Shown here piece by piece: positions 52,056 through 60,386 of a stretch of 64,000 bases of DNA. Position numbers and translations under genes: made by a program. The stretch is from Clostridium sp031626875 (GTDB lineage Bacteria; Bacillota; Clostridia; Clostridiales; Clostridiaceae). Position 1 is the stretch's first letter. The number at the start of each line of letters is the position of its first letter. Location of the stretch: assembly GCF_031626875.1 (NCBI RefSeq), contig NZ_JANDMF010000013.1:24814-88813 (forward strand), given 5' to 3'. The notes below the pieces were generated by a model. It had not been told where the DNA came from and did no database searches. It saw nothing but the letters and a program-made list of their open reading frames with translations.

Positions 52056-52907
52056 TTATAACTTTTTAGGCAATATTATTTGGAACGTTGTCCTTTCCTT
52101 AGTTGATAAAACTTCTATCTTTCCTAAAAAATTTTCAACAATTTCTTTAACTATGGCAAGCCCCATTCCATCACCATTATTCCCCTTAGTTGTAAATCCT
52201 TCTTTAAATATATTATCTAAACTATCTTTAGGTATAATATCTCCATTATTTGATATATTGATTTTAATATTATCTAGATCCTCTGAAAATTCAACAAGCA
52301 TATATCTATTATCAGGTTTTAACTTTAATACAAATATAGCATTATCCATTATGTTTCCTATAACTCTACAAAAATCCCATGGCTCCATATTAAGGTGTGT
52401 TAAATCACTTTTTATTTCTAGTTCCATTTCTATTTTATTCTTTTCTGCCACTTGTAGTTTGGCCTGAAGTAATGCATTTACAGCTGGCTTTGAAGTTTTT
52501 AAAGCCTTGCTAACCCTTACTATATCTTTATATACAGGTTCTATATATTTTCTTGCCTCATCAAATTCTTCAAGCTCCATCAATGAATAAATAACCTGAA
52601 TATGATTTAAATAATCATGTCTTTGTCCTCTTAAAGTTTTATTAAGTCCTTCAAGATACTTTATGGTATCTATTAAATTATTACTTCCCTTCTTAAATAG
52701 AAGATTATAAAATATAATTCCTATAATAACACTGTTAATACCTATACTTATGGCTATAACATTGATAAAGAAATTTCCTTCAACTATATATTGCTTTTTA
52801 TATTTCCAATATATAAATAATGATATAAGTATTACTTGTATTAGGTTCAAAAATATAGAAACCAATATTATTTTTGATATATTAAATGCTTTCTTTTTAT
52901 TTTTCAT
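52056..52907 (-). CDS. SPOB-domain sensor histidine kinase
   Basis: The 283-aa protein has two TM segments (about 10-33 and 48-70) with almost no extracellular part, then a SPOB-type dimerisation helix with His97 in LRGQRHDYLNHIQVIYSLM. A GHKL ATPase domain follows: CRVIGNIMDNAIFVL (N box), INISNNGDIIPKDSL and GDGMGLAIVKEIVENFLG (G box). Such small kinases (AgrC/CitA-like) usually partner LytTR regulators; one lies four genes downstream at 49215-49964. The two flank nfeD-floA, so they probably form one system that senses membrane state. Start at ATG 52907. Confidence 0.85.
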   Translation of the reverse strand: MKNKKKAFNISKIILVSIFLNLIQVILISLFIYWKYKKQYIVEGNFFINVIAISIGINSVIIGIIFYNLLFKKGSNNLIDTIKYLEGLNKTLRGQRHDYLNHIQVIYSLMELEEFDEARKYIEPVYKDIVRVSKALKTSKPAVNALLQAKLQVAEKNKIEMELEIKSDLTHLNMEPWDFCRVIGNIMDNAIFVLKLKPDNRYMLVEFSEDLDNIKINISNNGDIIPKDSLDNIFKEGFTTKGNNGDGMGLAIVKEIVENFLGKIEVLSTKERTTFQIILPKKL

Positions 52908-53022
52908 TTCTGTCTCTCCCTATATGTAAATATAAATATATTTTACCATATAATCTCAAATTAGTTTATTCTCTTATATTGCAAAGGATATTATTGAAAT
53001 GTTTTATTAGCAAAAAAATAAA

Positions 53023-53038
53023 CGAAATTAAAATTTCG
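53023..53038 (-). terminator. Terminator of the 142-aa membrane protein gene
   Basis: CGAAATT (53023-53029) pairs with AATTTCG (53032-53038). On the minus strand TTTATTTTTTTGC follows. It separates this gene from the floA operon. Confidence 0.6.
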
Positions 53039-53072
53039 CCTATCTTGTCAATATAACTGTAAAAAATAGATT

Positions 53073-53501
53073 TTATATTTCTATTTTTCCCTTCCATGAA
53101 CTTTCCAACTCGAAATATTTTCTAGCACTTGAATTAAAAGCAAGTATTGAAAGTTGTATTGCAATCCATGCAGATGGTAAAAAATCTGGTAAAGCTAGAA
53201 GTAATTGAACTATAAGAAGTGCTATTAATACTTTATAAATTCTTTTCTTAATTACTATAAGACTTATCACTACTATAATTGCTGGAATAATTACTTTTTT
53301 ATTTATAAATTTCATCATAAGGGAAAAAGCAAAGTCTGTTAATTGAAAATAATCTGTAATTAACTTTACTATGTCTCCACCTATATATATTGCAAAGATA
53401 ATTACTAAAAATAACAAGAATAGAATAAACAATTCCGCCAGCATCATTGCTTGTACTACCATTATGCTTATTGGTCTATTTTTCAAAATATTAACCTCCA
53501 T
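53073..53501 (-). CDS. Integral membrane protein of unknown function
   Basis: The 142-aa protein has about four TM segments (residues 14-45, 68-88, 89-105, 107-125) separated by short loops: MLAELFILFLLFLVIIFAIYIGG, KVIIPAIIVVISLIVIKK and VLIALLIVQLLLALPDFLPSAW. It has a short cytoplasmic tail (SARKYFELESSWKGKIEI). No family is recognised. It carries its own terminator downstream and is separated by 171 bp from the two-component operon. Confidence 0.55.
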   Translation of the reverse strand: MEVNILKNRPISIMVVQAMMLAELFILFLLFLVIIFAIYIGGDIVKLITDYFQLTDFAFSLMMKFINKKVIIPAIIVVISLIVIKKRIYKVLIALLIVQLLLALPDFLPSAWIAIQLSILAFNSSARKYFELESSWKGKIEI

Positions 53502-53616
53502 TTATTATAAAACTAGTTATTATGACCATAACTCTCTAACACAAAATAAATCTCATTAATATGTTTGACTAGTGTTTATAATTTACCATGCAGCCCTCAC
53601 TTTTTCAAGTATATAT

Positions 53617-53652
53617 GACAAAAACCTTCATATAACAATGAAGGTTTTTGTC
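53617..53652. terminator. Terminator of the VanS-like kinase operon
   Basis: A perfect 15-bp stem (GACAAAAACCTTCAT 53617-53631 with 53638-53652) lies 20 nt after the kinase stop. The T tract is on the plus strand (TTTTTCTTC), so it may also act in that direction. Confidence 0.65.
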
Positions 53653-53671
53653 TTTTTCTTCTGTTTAAAAA

Positions 53672-55960
53672 CTATTTATTAAATTTAATTATAACCTTAA
53701 ACAAATCCCCATCTACTTCCACATCAAAATTTCCATTTTGAACTTCAACAAAACTCTTCACAATTGCAAGTCCAAGCCCCGATCCTTCAGTATTTCTTGA
53801 TTTATCTCCTCTTTGAAATCTTTCAACTATATCTTCTGAATTAAAATTAATTTCTTCTGCAGACATATTTTTAATAGTTATTTCTGTATTTTCCTCTCTA
53901 TCTACTATATCAACATATACTCTGGAACCTTTCATAGCATATTTAACAACATTTATTAAAAGATTTTCAAAAATTCTAAAAGTTTTTTGACTGTCTAAAT
54001 TTAAAATAACTTTTTCTTTAGAAAAGTTATTTTTTATATTTAAGTTAACACTATTAATTTTATCTTCTAACTCAATTTGAGTTTGCTTCATAAGCTCAAC
54101 CACATCAACTTTAACTATATTTAAATTAATATTTCCGCTTGTAGCCTTGCTAACTTCAAATAAATCTTCAATTAAGTACTTTAATCTTTGAGATTTCTTA
54201 TCTAAGGTATCCAAATATGATTTTCTATCCTCTTCAGTTAAGTTTTCACCCTTTAATAAGTCTACATAAGTTATTATAGATGTTAGAGGTGTCTTTAAAT
54301 CATGAGAAACATTTGAAATAAGTTCTGTCTTCATACTCTGACTTTTAACTTCCTCTTCTACTGCCTTTTTGAAGCCATTTTGTATCTTTAAAATTTCTTC
54401 TTTAAGTGGATTAAATACCCCTAACTCCTCATCTATTATAAATGCATTTAAATTTCCTTCTGCTATTCTATTTGTTTCATTTAAAAGTGTAGTAAATTTA
54501 CTACTTATACCATTATAGTATTTTTTCACAAAGAAAAAGATTGCAAAAGAATAAATACTAATTAATATCATGGCTAATAAAAACCCTAGGAATCTATTAT
54601 AATATCTAAGAAAAACAAAGCCTGTTATATTACCTATGAGCAACCATAAAGCAAAAATTATAAATATTAGTACTAAATTAATTCCTATTATCTTAAATAT
54701 AAACTTATTACCATCACTACTTAAATCTATTTTTTGAAAACTTTCTATAATTTTTTTTATATTTCTTTTTATAAATCTTAATATAAAATAAAATAATGTC
54801 TTTTCCTTAAAATATTTAACTAAACCTACATTAAATATATTTTTAACTGCAACTACACCTAGAATTATCATCCAAACAAATACTATCCAATAAGCGATAT
54901 TAAATAGAACTACTAAGACTGTTGCCACACTTGATGTAAATCCAATTGGAACCAGCAAATCATTTACATATTCATTACTAATAGTATAATATATAACTTC
55001 AAATACTCCTAAGGACATAAAACAAATTACCATACTAATTAATGTAAATAAAACTTCAAATGGAATATTAAAAAATTTTTTAAATAAAACTGATTCTTTT
55101 TCAAATCTCAAAGGAACTATTAAACCTAAAATTATCATTACTAATGCCAAACCTAGTGTATAAATCATTGATACATTTTTGTATTGGTATCTTTCAGTAA
55201 GTTTTATTTCTCTTGAAATATAATCTGTATATTTTAATTCTTTATTTATTCCATATATAAAAGTCATATTTTTTATTGGATTATTAATGTAAGCATTCTC
55301 ATCAATATTCTCATATCTTGCAACTATTCTATTCAAAATATCTTTTCGCAATAAATTTTTTGTTACAGACTGTTCACTGCAACCATAAATTCTATTTAAA
55401 TCAATTTTACCATTTTCATTAAAACTAATAGCAATATAAAATGAATATTTATTTTCTATATCTTTAGTATCTTTTGATTTTATTATGTCACTTAGGTTGT
55501 TTTCATTATTTATTTTTACCACATCTTTATTTTCATCTAATATAGCATAATCCATATTTTTGCATAATCTATTAAAGTTATTTTGCCATCTCTCAAAAGA
55601 TTTATCAAATTTATCTTTTGAGTCTTCATAATAATACTCACCATCTTTAAATTGTGATTTAGATTTAATAAAAATATCACTTGTATCTAAAGTTTTTCCT
55701 TCTCTTATTTCTAATCCCTCTTTATATAATAGACAAGTATCCATATATAAATCTTCTATAAATTCTTCTTGAAATCCTTCGTCTTCATAAATAGATGTAT
55801 CCTTATTCTTTACAACATTCTTAATATTAGGATACAAACTCACTATTATTAAGGATATAACAATTATTAATGATATAAATATTACATTTATTTTATACAA
55901 ACTTTTATTACTTTTAAATTTTATTCCTACTTCTTTATTGCTTTTCAATTTTGTATCCAA
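53672..55960 (-). CDS. Sensor histidine kinase with large extracytoplasmic domain
   Basis: The 762-aa protein has a TM at about 28-48, an extracytoplasmic domain of about 210 residues, then about six more TM segments (260-480). HAMP-like residues and the kinase core follow: NVSHDLKTPLTSI with His553, SRVYVDI, FRIFENLLINVVKY (N box) and GSGLGLAIVKSFVEV (G box). It resembles the VanS/KdpD-like group with a multi-TM sensor. The extracytoplasmic domain matches no family I know. The start overlaps the regulator gene by 26 bp; TTG 55960 has an abutting GGGGAG, and TTG 55948 is an alternative with wider spacing. Confidence 0.85.
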   Translation of the reverse strand: MDTKLKSNKEVGIKFKSNKSLYKINVIFISLIIVISLIIVSLYPNIKNVVKNKDTSIYEDEGFQEEFIEDLYMDTCLLYKEGLEIREGKTLDTSDIFIKSKSQFKDGEYYYEDSKDKFDKSFERWQNNFNRLCKNMDYAILDENKDVVKINNENNLSDIIKSKDTKDIENKYSFYIAISFNENGKIDLNRIYGCSEQSVTKNLLRKDILNRIVARYENIDENAYINNPIKNMTFIYGINKELKYTDYISREIKLTERYQYKNVSMIYTLGLALVMIILGLIVPLRFEKESVLFKKFFNIPFEVLFTLISMVICFMSLGVFEVIYYTISNEYVNDLLVPIGFTSSVATVLVVLFNIAYWIVFVWMIILGVVAVKNIFNVGLVKYFKEKTLFYFILRFIKRNIKKIIESFQKIDLSSDGNKFIFKIIGINLVLIFIIFALWLLIGNITGFVFLRYYNRFLGFLLAMILISIYSFAIFFFVKKYYNGISSKFTTLLNETNRIAEGNLNAFIIDEELGVFNPLKEEILKIQNGFKKAVEEEVKSQSMKTELISNVSHDLKTPLTSIITYVDLLKGENLTEEDRKSYLDTLDKKSQRLKYLIEDLFEVSKATSGNINLNIVKVDVVELMKQTQIELEDKINSVNLNIKNNFSKEKVILNLDSQKTFRIFENLLINVVKYAMKGSRVYVDIVDREENTEITIKNMSAEEINFNSEDIVERFQRGDKSRNTEGSGLGLAIVKSFVEVQNGNFDVEVDGDLFKVIIKFNK

Positions 55961-56639
55961 CTCCCCATACCACCTTTAAATATCTTGGATTTTTAGTATC
56001 AATCTCTATTTTTTCTCTTATATTTCTTACATGAACCATAATTGTATTTGTATTTATTGCTTCTTCATTCCACACTCTTTCATATATCTCTTCTGATGAA
56101 AAAACTCTCCCAGGATTTTTCATTAATAATTCTAAAATTTTAAATTCTAAAGGAGTAAATTTTACAAATTCACCATCTACAGTAACTTCCTTTGTATCTT
56201 GATTTAGCTCAAGACCTCCAATGACAAAGTTATTTGTTTTAATTTTAGAAGAATTTATCAAGCTTAGATATTTAGAATATCTCCTTAACTGTGAATTAAC
56301 TCTAGCTAAGAGTTCCATTGGGTTAAATGGTTTAGTAATATAGTCATCCGCTCCAATGTTAAGTCCCATTATCTTGTCCATATCTTCTGATTTAGCAGTT
56401 AACATAATTACAGGAAAGTCATATGTTTCTCTAAGCTTCATAACCATTTCTCTCCCATCCATTCTTGGCATCATTATATCAACAATAGCTAAATGAAGAC
56501 TTTCTCTTTCTATTATTTCTAAACCTTCTAGACCATCACTAGCTTTAAAAACATTGTATCCCTGATTATTTAAGTATATTGATATAGCATCTGCTATTTC
56601 CTTCTCATCTTCTACAATTAAAACATTATATGAATTCAT
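55935..56639 (-). CDS. OmpR-family response regulator
   Basis: The 234-aa protein has a receiver domain with Glu10-Asp11, Asp54 in VDIMMPRMDG and Lys103 in ITKPF. The C-terminal winged helix starts LELNQDTKEVTVDGEFVKFTPLEFKILELL and has recognition-helix region VWNEEAINTNTIMVHVRNIREKI. It pairs with the overlapping kinase gene (26-bp overlap, so translational coupling). Targets are unknown, but three binding-protein genes lie just upstream on the same strand. Confidence 0.92.
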   Translation of the reverse strand: MNSYNVLIVEDEKEIADAISIYLNNQGYNVFKASDGLEGLEIIERESLHLAIVDIMMPRMDGREMVMKLRETYDFPVIMLTAKSEDMDKIMGLNIGADDYITKPFNPMELLARVNSQLRRYSKYLSLINSSKIKTNNFVIGGLELNQDTKEVTVDGEFVKFTPLEFKILELLMKNPGRVFSSEEIYERVWNEEAINTNTIMVHVRNIREKIEIDTKNPRYLKVVWGVGYKIEKQ

Positions 56640-56714
56640 TAAATTCTACACTCCCCATATTAAAAACAAATTTTTCCTACAAATTATTATATTATATCCT
56701 TATGTTAGTTACAA

Positions 56715-56744
56715 ATTATAGAAAAACATACAAAAGATTGTGAC
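56715..56744 (-). promoter_or_regulatory. Promoter of the OmpR/VanS operon
   Basis: On the minus strand GTCACA (56744-56739), an 18-bp spacer and TATAAT (56720-56715). It lies 76 bp upstream of the regulator start. Confidence 0.5.
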
Positions 56745-56773
56745 TTTATTCAAAGTAACTTTACTATTTCTCC

Positions 56774-56841
56774 TTTCTTTAAGAGACATGAAAACAAATA
56801 ACAAATTCAAATATTCTGGGAGATTGACTTGTTATTTTTTT
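56774..56841 (+). ncRNA. Possible small plus-strand RNA with terminator-like hairpin
   Basis: AAATAACAA (56796-56804) pairs with TTGTTATTT (56829-56837), followed by TTTT. A weak promoter (TTGTGA at 56738, TACTAT at 56762) and a CTCCTTT anti-SD-like stretch near 56770 precede it. It lies opposite the upstream region of the OmpR operon. Support is weak. Confidence 0.2.
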
Positions 56842-56886
56842 GATTGTCCCTAATATCTCTAAATTTAATATAAATCTAAAAAATAA

Positions 56887-56929
56887 AGGATATCTTCTAT
56901 AAATTCTAAAGAAATTATAAAGATATCCT
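56887..56929 (-). terminator. Terminator of the binding-protein operon
   Basis: AGGATATCTT (56887-56896) pairs with 56920-56929. On the minus strand TTATTTTTTAG follows. It lies 5 nt after the last binding-protein gene. Confidence 0.75.
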
Positions 56930-56934
56930 AAAAA

Positions 56935-58005
56935 TTATTTTAAAAATATATTATTATATAAATATTCTGTTTGAGGAATACGTATGGCCGTTCCAGTACT
57001 ATCAAGTTGATATCTTGTTCCATAAATTGGACTTCTTTTATTAATTAAGTTAATTCCTGAAGAATGTAATACATCTGCATATTCTCTAGGATTTTGTGAT
57101 ACTGAACCTAACATATTTCCCTTTTCTATAATCGCTTTAGCTTCAGGGGTTATATCAACTCCAATTACTACTATTGTTTTTGATTTATCTCCCTTATTAT
57201 ATCCCTGTTCTTGTAACGCTTTAATTGCACCAATAGCCATAGTATCATCATTGGCTATTATTGCTTCAATTTGATTTCCATGTTTCAAAAGTAATTTTTT
57301 AGTGGCATTATAAGCTAATTCTTCATTCCAATCACAAACTTCAAGAGCAATTCTTCTTGTATTAATTCCAGCACCTTCAATTGTTGAAATAGAATACCTA
57401 GTTCTTTCAATTGCTTCTGTATTGTCTCTTTCTCCTTGTAACATAACATATTCAATGATATTATTATTATTTTTATCTATATATTCTTTGCTAGAATTCC
57501 ATACATCTACAATCATTCTTCCTTGCAAAGTTCCAGCTTGGGATGGTTCTGTTCCTACATAAATAGCTCTGTTATATGATTGTATAGGAAGGGTAGTAGT
57601 GGGTTCTCTATTAAATAGAACTACTGGAGTATTGGTTACTTTAATTTTATTTATAATAGCTTGTGCACCATCTCTATTAACTAAATTTAATAATATAAGA
57701 TCAACACCTTCATTTAAGACTTTTTCAACATTTTGATTTTGAATAACTTCATCTGATTTGCTATCATAAAAAACATATTCTATAGTTCCCTGATTCTCTT
57801 TTTGAATATCTTCTAAACTATTACGAATATCTCCAATAAGGTCATCTTTAAAATCATATAATAATGCAGCTACCTTTACTGGTCCCCTTTTTGCCATAGT
57901 AAAACTGGAAATTCCTTGGCTATTCCATATCAATACTTCACCTGTTAAAAATAATACTGTTATAATAGCAAAGATACTTAAAAATTTCCTAATCTTCAAT
58001 TCCAC
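56935..58005 (-). CDS. Galactose/glucose-binding-type protein, tandem copy 1
   Basis: The 356-aa protein has an N-terminal hydrophobic segment (SIFAIITVLFLTGEVLIW) with no clear lipobox. The MglB-type fold shows VKVAALLYDFKDDLIGDIRNSL, the Asn-rich Ca2+-loop-like stretch DKNNNNIIEYVML, the hinge PVVLFNREPTTTLP, IIANDDTMAIGAIKAL and VVIGVDITPEAKAII. It is 9 bp downstream of copy 2, so they are co-transcribed. The three copies are most alike around the sugar-binding loops and differ at the N-termini. With no transporter genes beside them they may be sensors; the two-component operon follows downstream. Confidence 0.85.
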   Translation of the reverse strand: MELKIRKFLSIFAIITVLFLTGEVLIWNSQGISSFTMAKRGPVKVAALLYDFKDDLIGDIRNSLEDIQKENQGTIEYVFYDSKSDEVIQNQNVEKVLNEGVDLILLNLVNRDGAQAIINKIKVTNTPVVLFNREPTTTLPIQSYNRAIYVGTEPSQAGTLQGRMIVDVWNSSKEYIDKNNNNIIEYVMLQGERDNTEAIERTRYSISTIEGAGINTRRIALEVCDWNEELAYNATKKLLLKHGNQIEAIIANDDTMAIGAIKALQEQGYNKGDKSKTIVVIGVDITPEAKAIIEKGNMLGSVSQNPREYADVLHSSGINLINKRSPIYGTRYQLDSTGTAIRIPQTEYLYNNIFLK

Positions 58006-58014
58006 TCCTCCATT

Positions 58015-59079
58015 CTATTCACTTAAATATATATTTTTATAAAATACTTCTGTATGAGGTATACGAATTGCTGTTTTCATTGCATCAAGTTGATATTTGG
58101 TTCCCTCTACTGGATTTCTTCTATTAACTATATTCATTCCACAAATATATAAAGCTTCTGCATAATCCATAGGACTTTGTAAAACCGAACCTAACATATA
58201 ACCTTTTTCTATAAATTCTTTAGCTTCGGGAGTTATATCAACTCCTACAACAGGGATTGTTTTTGATTTATCACCATTATTATATCCAGCTTCTTGCAAT
58301 GCTTTAATAGCACCTATGGCCATGGTATCATCATTTGCAATTATTACTTCAATTTGCGTTCCATATTTAGAAAATAATTTTTGGGTTGCATTATAGGCTA
58401 AATCCTCCTTCCAGTCACAAATTTCAATTGCAATTTGTTGAACTTTAATTCCTGACTTCTCCACTTTTGAGACAGAATGTTTTGTTCTTTCAATTGCTTC
58501 TGTATTATCACTTTCTCCTTCTAACATAATATATTGCATCACTTTATCTCTATTTTTATCAATAAATTCTCTACTATCATTCCATGTATCTACAAGCATC
58601 TGCCCTTGCAACTCTCCTGCTTGTTTTGGATCTGTTCCTATATAAAAAGCTCTATTATAAGATTGTATTGGTATTGGTGTCAATGGTTCTCTATTAAATA
58701 GAATTACTGGAATATTGGTTGTTTTAATTTTATTTATAACACTTTGTGCATCACTTCTATTGACTATATTTAATAGTATAAGGTCAACACCTTTGTTAAG
58801 CACCTCATCAATTTGCTCATTTTGTACAGTTTGATCTGATTTTCCATCATAAAATGTATATTTAACTTTATCTTCATTTTGTTTTTGAATTTCTTCTAAC
58901 TTTTCACGAATATCTGAAATAAGATCATCAGTAAAATCTAACAAGAATACAGCAACATTTATTGGTGAATTACTTCTTGTTCTAGCACTTACTGAATTTT
59001 GGATTCCTTCTACTATTTTGATATTTATAGCAAATATAATAATTAGGCTAATAATTAGACTTCTTTTTACCTTTTTCAT
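58015..59079 (-). CDS. Galactose/glucose-binding-type protein, tandem copy 2
   Basis: The 354-aa protein has a hydrophobic N-terminus (MKKVKRSLIISLIIIFAINIK) without a lipobox Cys, so it is secreted or N-terminally anchored. Fold landmarks are NVAVFLLDFTDDLISDIREKL, the loop DKNRDKVMQYIML (the Ca2+ loop is less canonical, Asn-Arg-Asp), PVILFNREPLTPIP, IIANDDTMAIGAIKALQ and PVVGVDITPEAKEFI. It lies 46 bp after copy 3. It is closest to copy 1 by eye, which suggests the most recent duplication. Confidence 0.85.
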   Translation of the reverse strand: MKKVKRSLIISLIIIFAINIKIVEGIQNSVSARTRSNSPINVAVFLLDFTDDLISDIREKLEEIQKQNEDKVKYTFYDGKSDQTVQNEQIDEVLNKGVDLILLNIVNRSDAQSVINKIKTTNIPVILFNREPLTPIPIQSYNRAFYIGTDPKQAGELQGQMLVDTWNDSREFIDKNRDKVMQYIMLEGESDNTEAIERTKHSVSKVEKSGIKVQQIAIEICDWKEDLAYNATQKLFSKYGTQIEVIIANDDTMAIGAIKALQEAGYNNGDKSKTIPVVGVDITPEAKEFIEKGYMLGSVLQSPMDYAEALYICGMNIVNRRNPVEGTKYQLDAMKTAIRIPHTEVFYKNIYLSE

Positions 59080-59125
59080 TTAATTCTCCTTCCTCTAAAA
59101 AAAGAATCAAATTCTTTTCTTTTGT

Positions 59126-60184
59126 TTAATTTGCAAATATATTATTATAATAAATCTCCGTTTCAGGAATTCTAACAGCAACTCCTGATTCATCTAATTT
59201 ATATTTTGTTCCTTCAACTGAATTTTTATTTTCTAATAAATTCATTCCAATAACATATAGAGCTTCAGCTTGATCCCTTGGAGATTTTATAACTGATCCC
59301 AACATATATCCTTTTTCTATATACTCTTTAGCTTCCAGTGTTAAATCCACACCAACAATAGGGATAGTTTTTAATTTATCTCCTTTGTTATAACCACTCT
59401 CTTGAAGAGCTTTAACAGCTCCTATTGCCATAGTATCATCATTTGCAATTATTACTTCAATCAATTCTCCATATTTATTAAATAGTTTTTTAGTTGAATT
59501 ATATGCTAACTCCTCATCCCAATTACAAATCTCAAATCCAACTTGTTGCATTTCTATTCCTGAATTTTCAATTGATTCAATTGAATATTTTGTTCTCCCA
59601 ATTGCTGCTTGATTATCACTTTTACCATGCAATATAAGATACTCCATTTTCCCATCTTTATTTTTATCAACAAATAATTTACTCTTATTCCACACATCTG
59701 TAATTATTTTCCCCTGTGATTCCCCTGCTGCCTTTGAATCTCCACCTAGATATACAGCCTTACTATATGACTTTATAGGTTCTAAAGTCACTGGTTCATT
59801 TGCAAATAGAATCACAGGAATATTTGCTTCTTTTATTCTATCTATAACACTTTGTGCTTCACCTCTATTGATTATATTTAATAATATAAGTTCAGCACCT
59901 GAATTAATAGCCTTATTAATATTTTCATTCTGCATAGCTTGATTTTTTGCAGTATCATAGAATGTATAATGTACTTTATCTTTATTTTCTTCTTCAATTT
60001 CCTCTAAACTTTTACGAATACCAAGTAAAAAATCATCAATATTATTTGTTAAAAACACTGATACTTCTACTGGACCTCTTTTTTTCATAGATGCCATTAC
60101 ACTTTCCTTATTATAACTAGATAATATGGTAGTAATTAAAAATATAGATATAGTAATCGCTATCATTCTTTTTAATATTTTCAT
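59126..60184 (-). CDS. Galactose/glucose-binding-type protein, tandem copy 3 (first gene of operon)
   Basis: The 352-aa protein has a signal peptide-like MKILKRMIAITISIFLITTIL, again without lipobox. Landmarks are VEVSVFLTNNIDDFLLGIRK (an Asn-Asn replaces the residues of the other copies), DKNKDGKMEYLIL (the most intact Ca2+-binding loop), PVILFANEPVTLEP, IIANDDTMAIGAVKAL and PIVGVDLTLEAKEYI. AGGAGGAG precedes the ATG. A TATAAT at 60250-60245 suggests the operon start, with CGCGCT-like sequence beside it but no good CcpA site. Confidence 0.85.
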   Translation of the reverse strand: MKILKRMIAITISIFLITTILSSYNKESVMASMKKRGPVEVSVFLTNNIDDFLLGIRKSLEEIEEENKDKVHYTFYDTAKNQAMQNENINKAINSGAELILLNIINRGEAQSVIDRIKEANIPVILFANEPVTLEPIKSYSKAVYLGGDSKAAGESQGKIITDVWNKSKLFVDKNKDGKMEYLILHGKSDNQAAIGRTKYSIESIENSGIEMQQVGFEICNWDEELAYNSTKKLFNKYGELIEVIIANDDTMAIGAVKALQESGYNKGDKLKTIPIVGVDLTLEAKEYIEKGYMLGSVIKSPRDQAEALYVIGMNLLENKNSVEGTKYKLDESGVAVRIPETEIYYNNIFAN

Positions 60185-60306
60185 TTTCTCCTCCTAAGTT
60201 CTGATATTAATCTAATAACATTATTATCTTTTTAGTTGGACAAAATTATACAAAGCGCTATCTAAATCGAAAGTATTTATTCTACTACCCCAATTAATTG
60301 TAATAA

Positions 60307-60329
60307 AAAAAGTGGCTAAGCCACTTTTT
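60307..60329. terminator. Bidirectional terminator after PL9
   Basis: AAAAAGTGGC (60307-60316) and GCCACTTTTT (60320-60329) form a 10-bp stem with a 3-nt loop and A/T tracts on both sides. Confidence 0.75.
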
Positions 60330-60386
60330 AGTTAGAAATTATAATTTTATTGAAAAGAATTTATGATAAATTTTTTATTTCGATTT

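Noticed and set aside
60185..60300. CcpA (cre) site near AAAGCGCTATCT upstream of the binding-protein operon
   Set aside because: It has four or more mismatches to the cre consensus. Only the TATAAT beside it is convincing.
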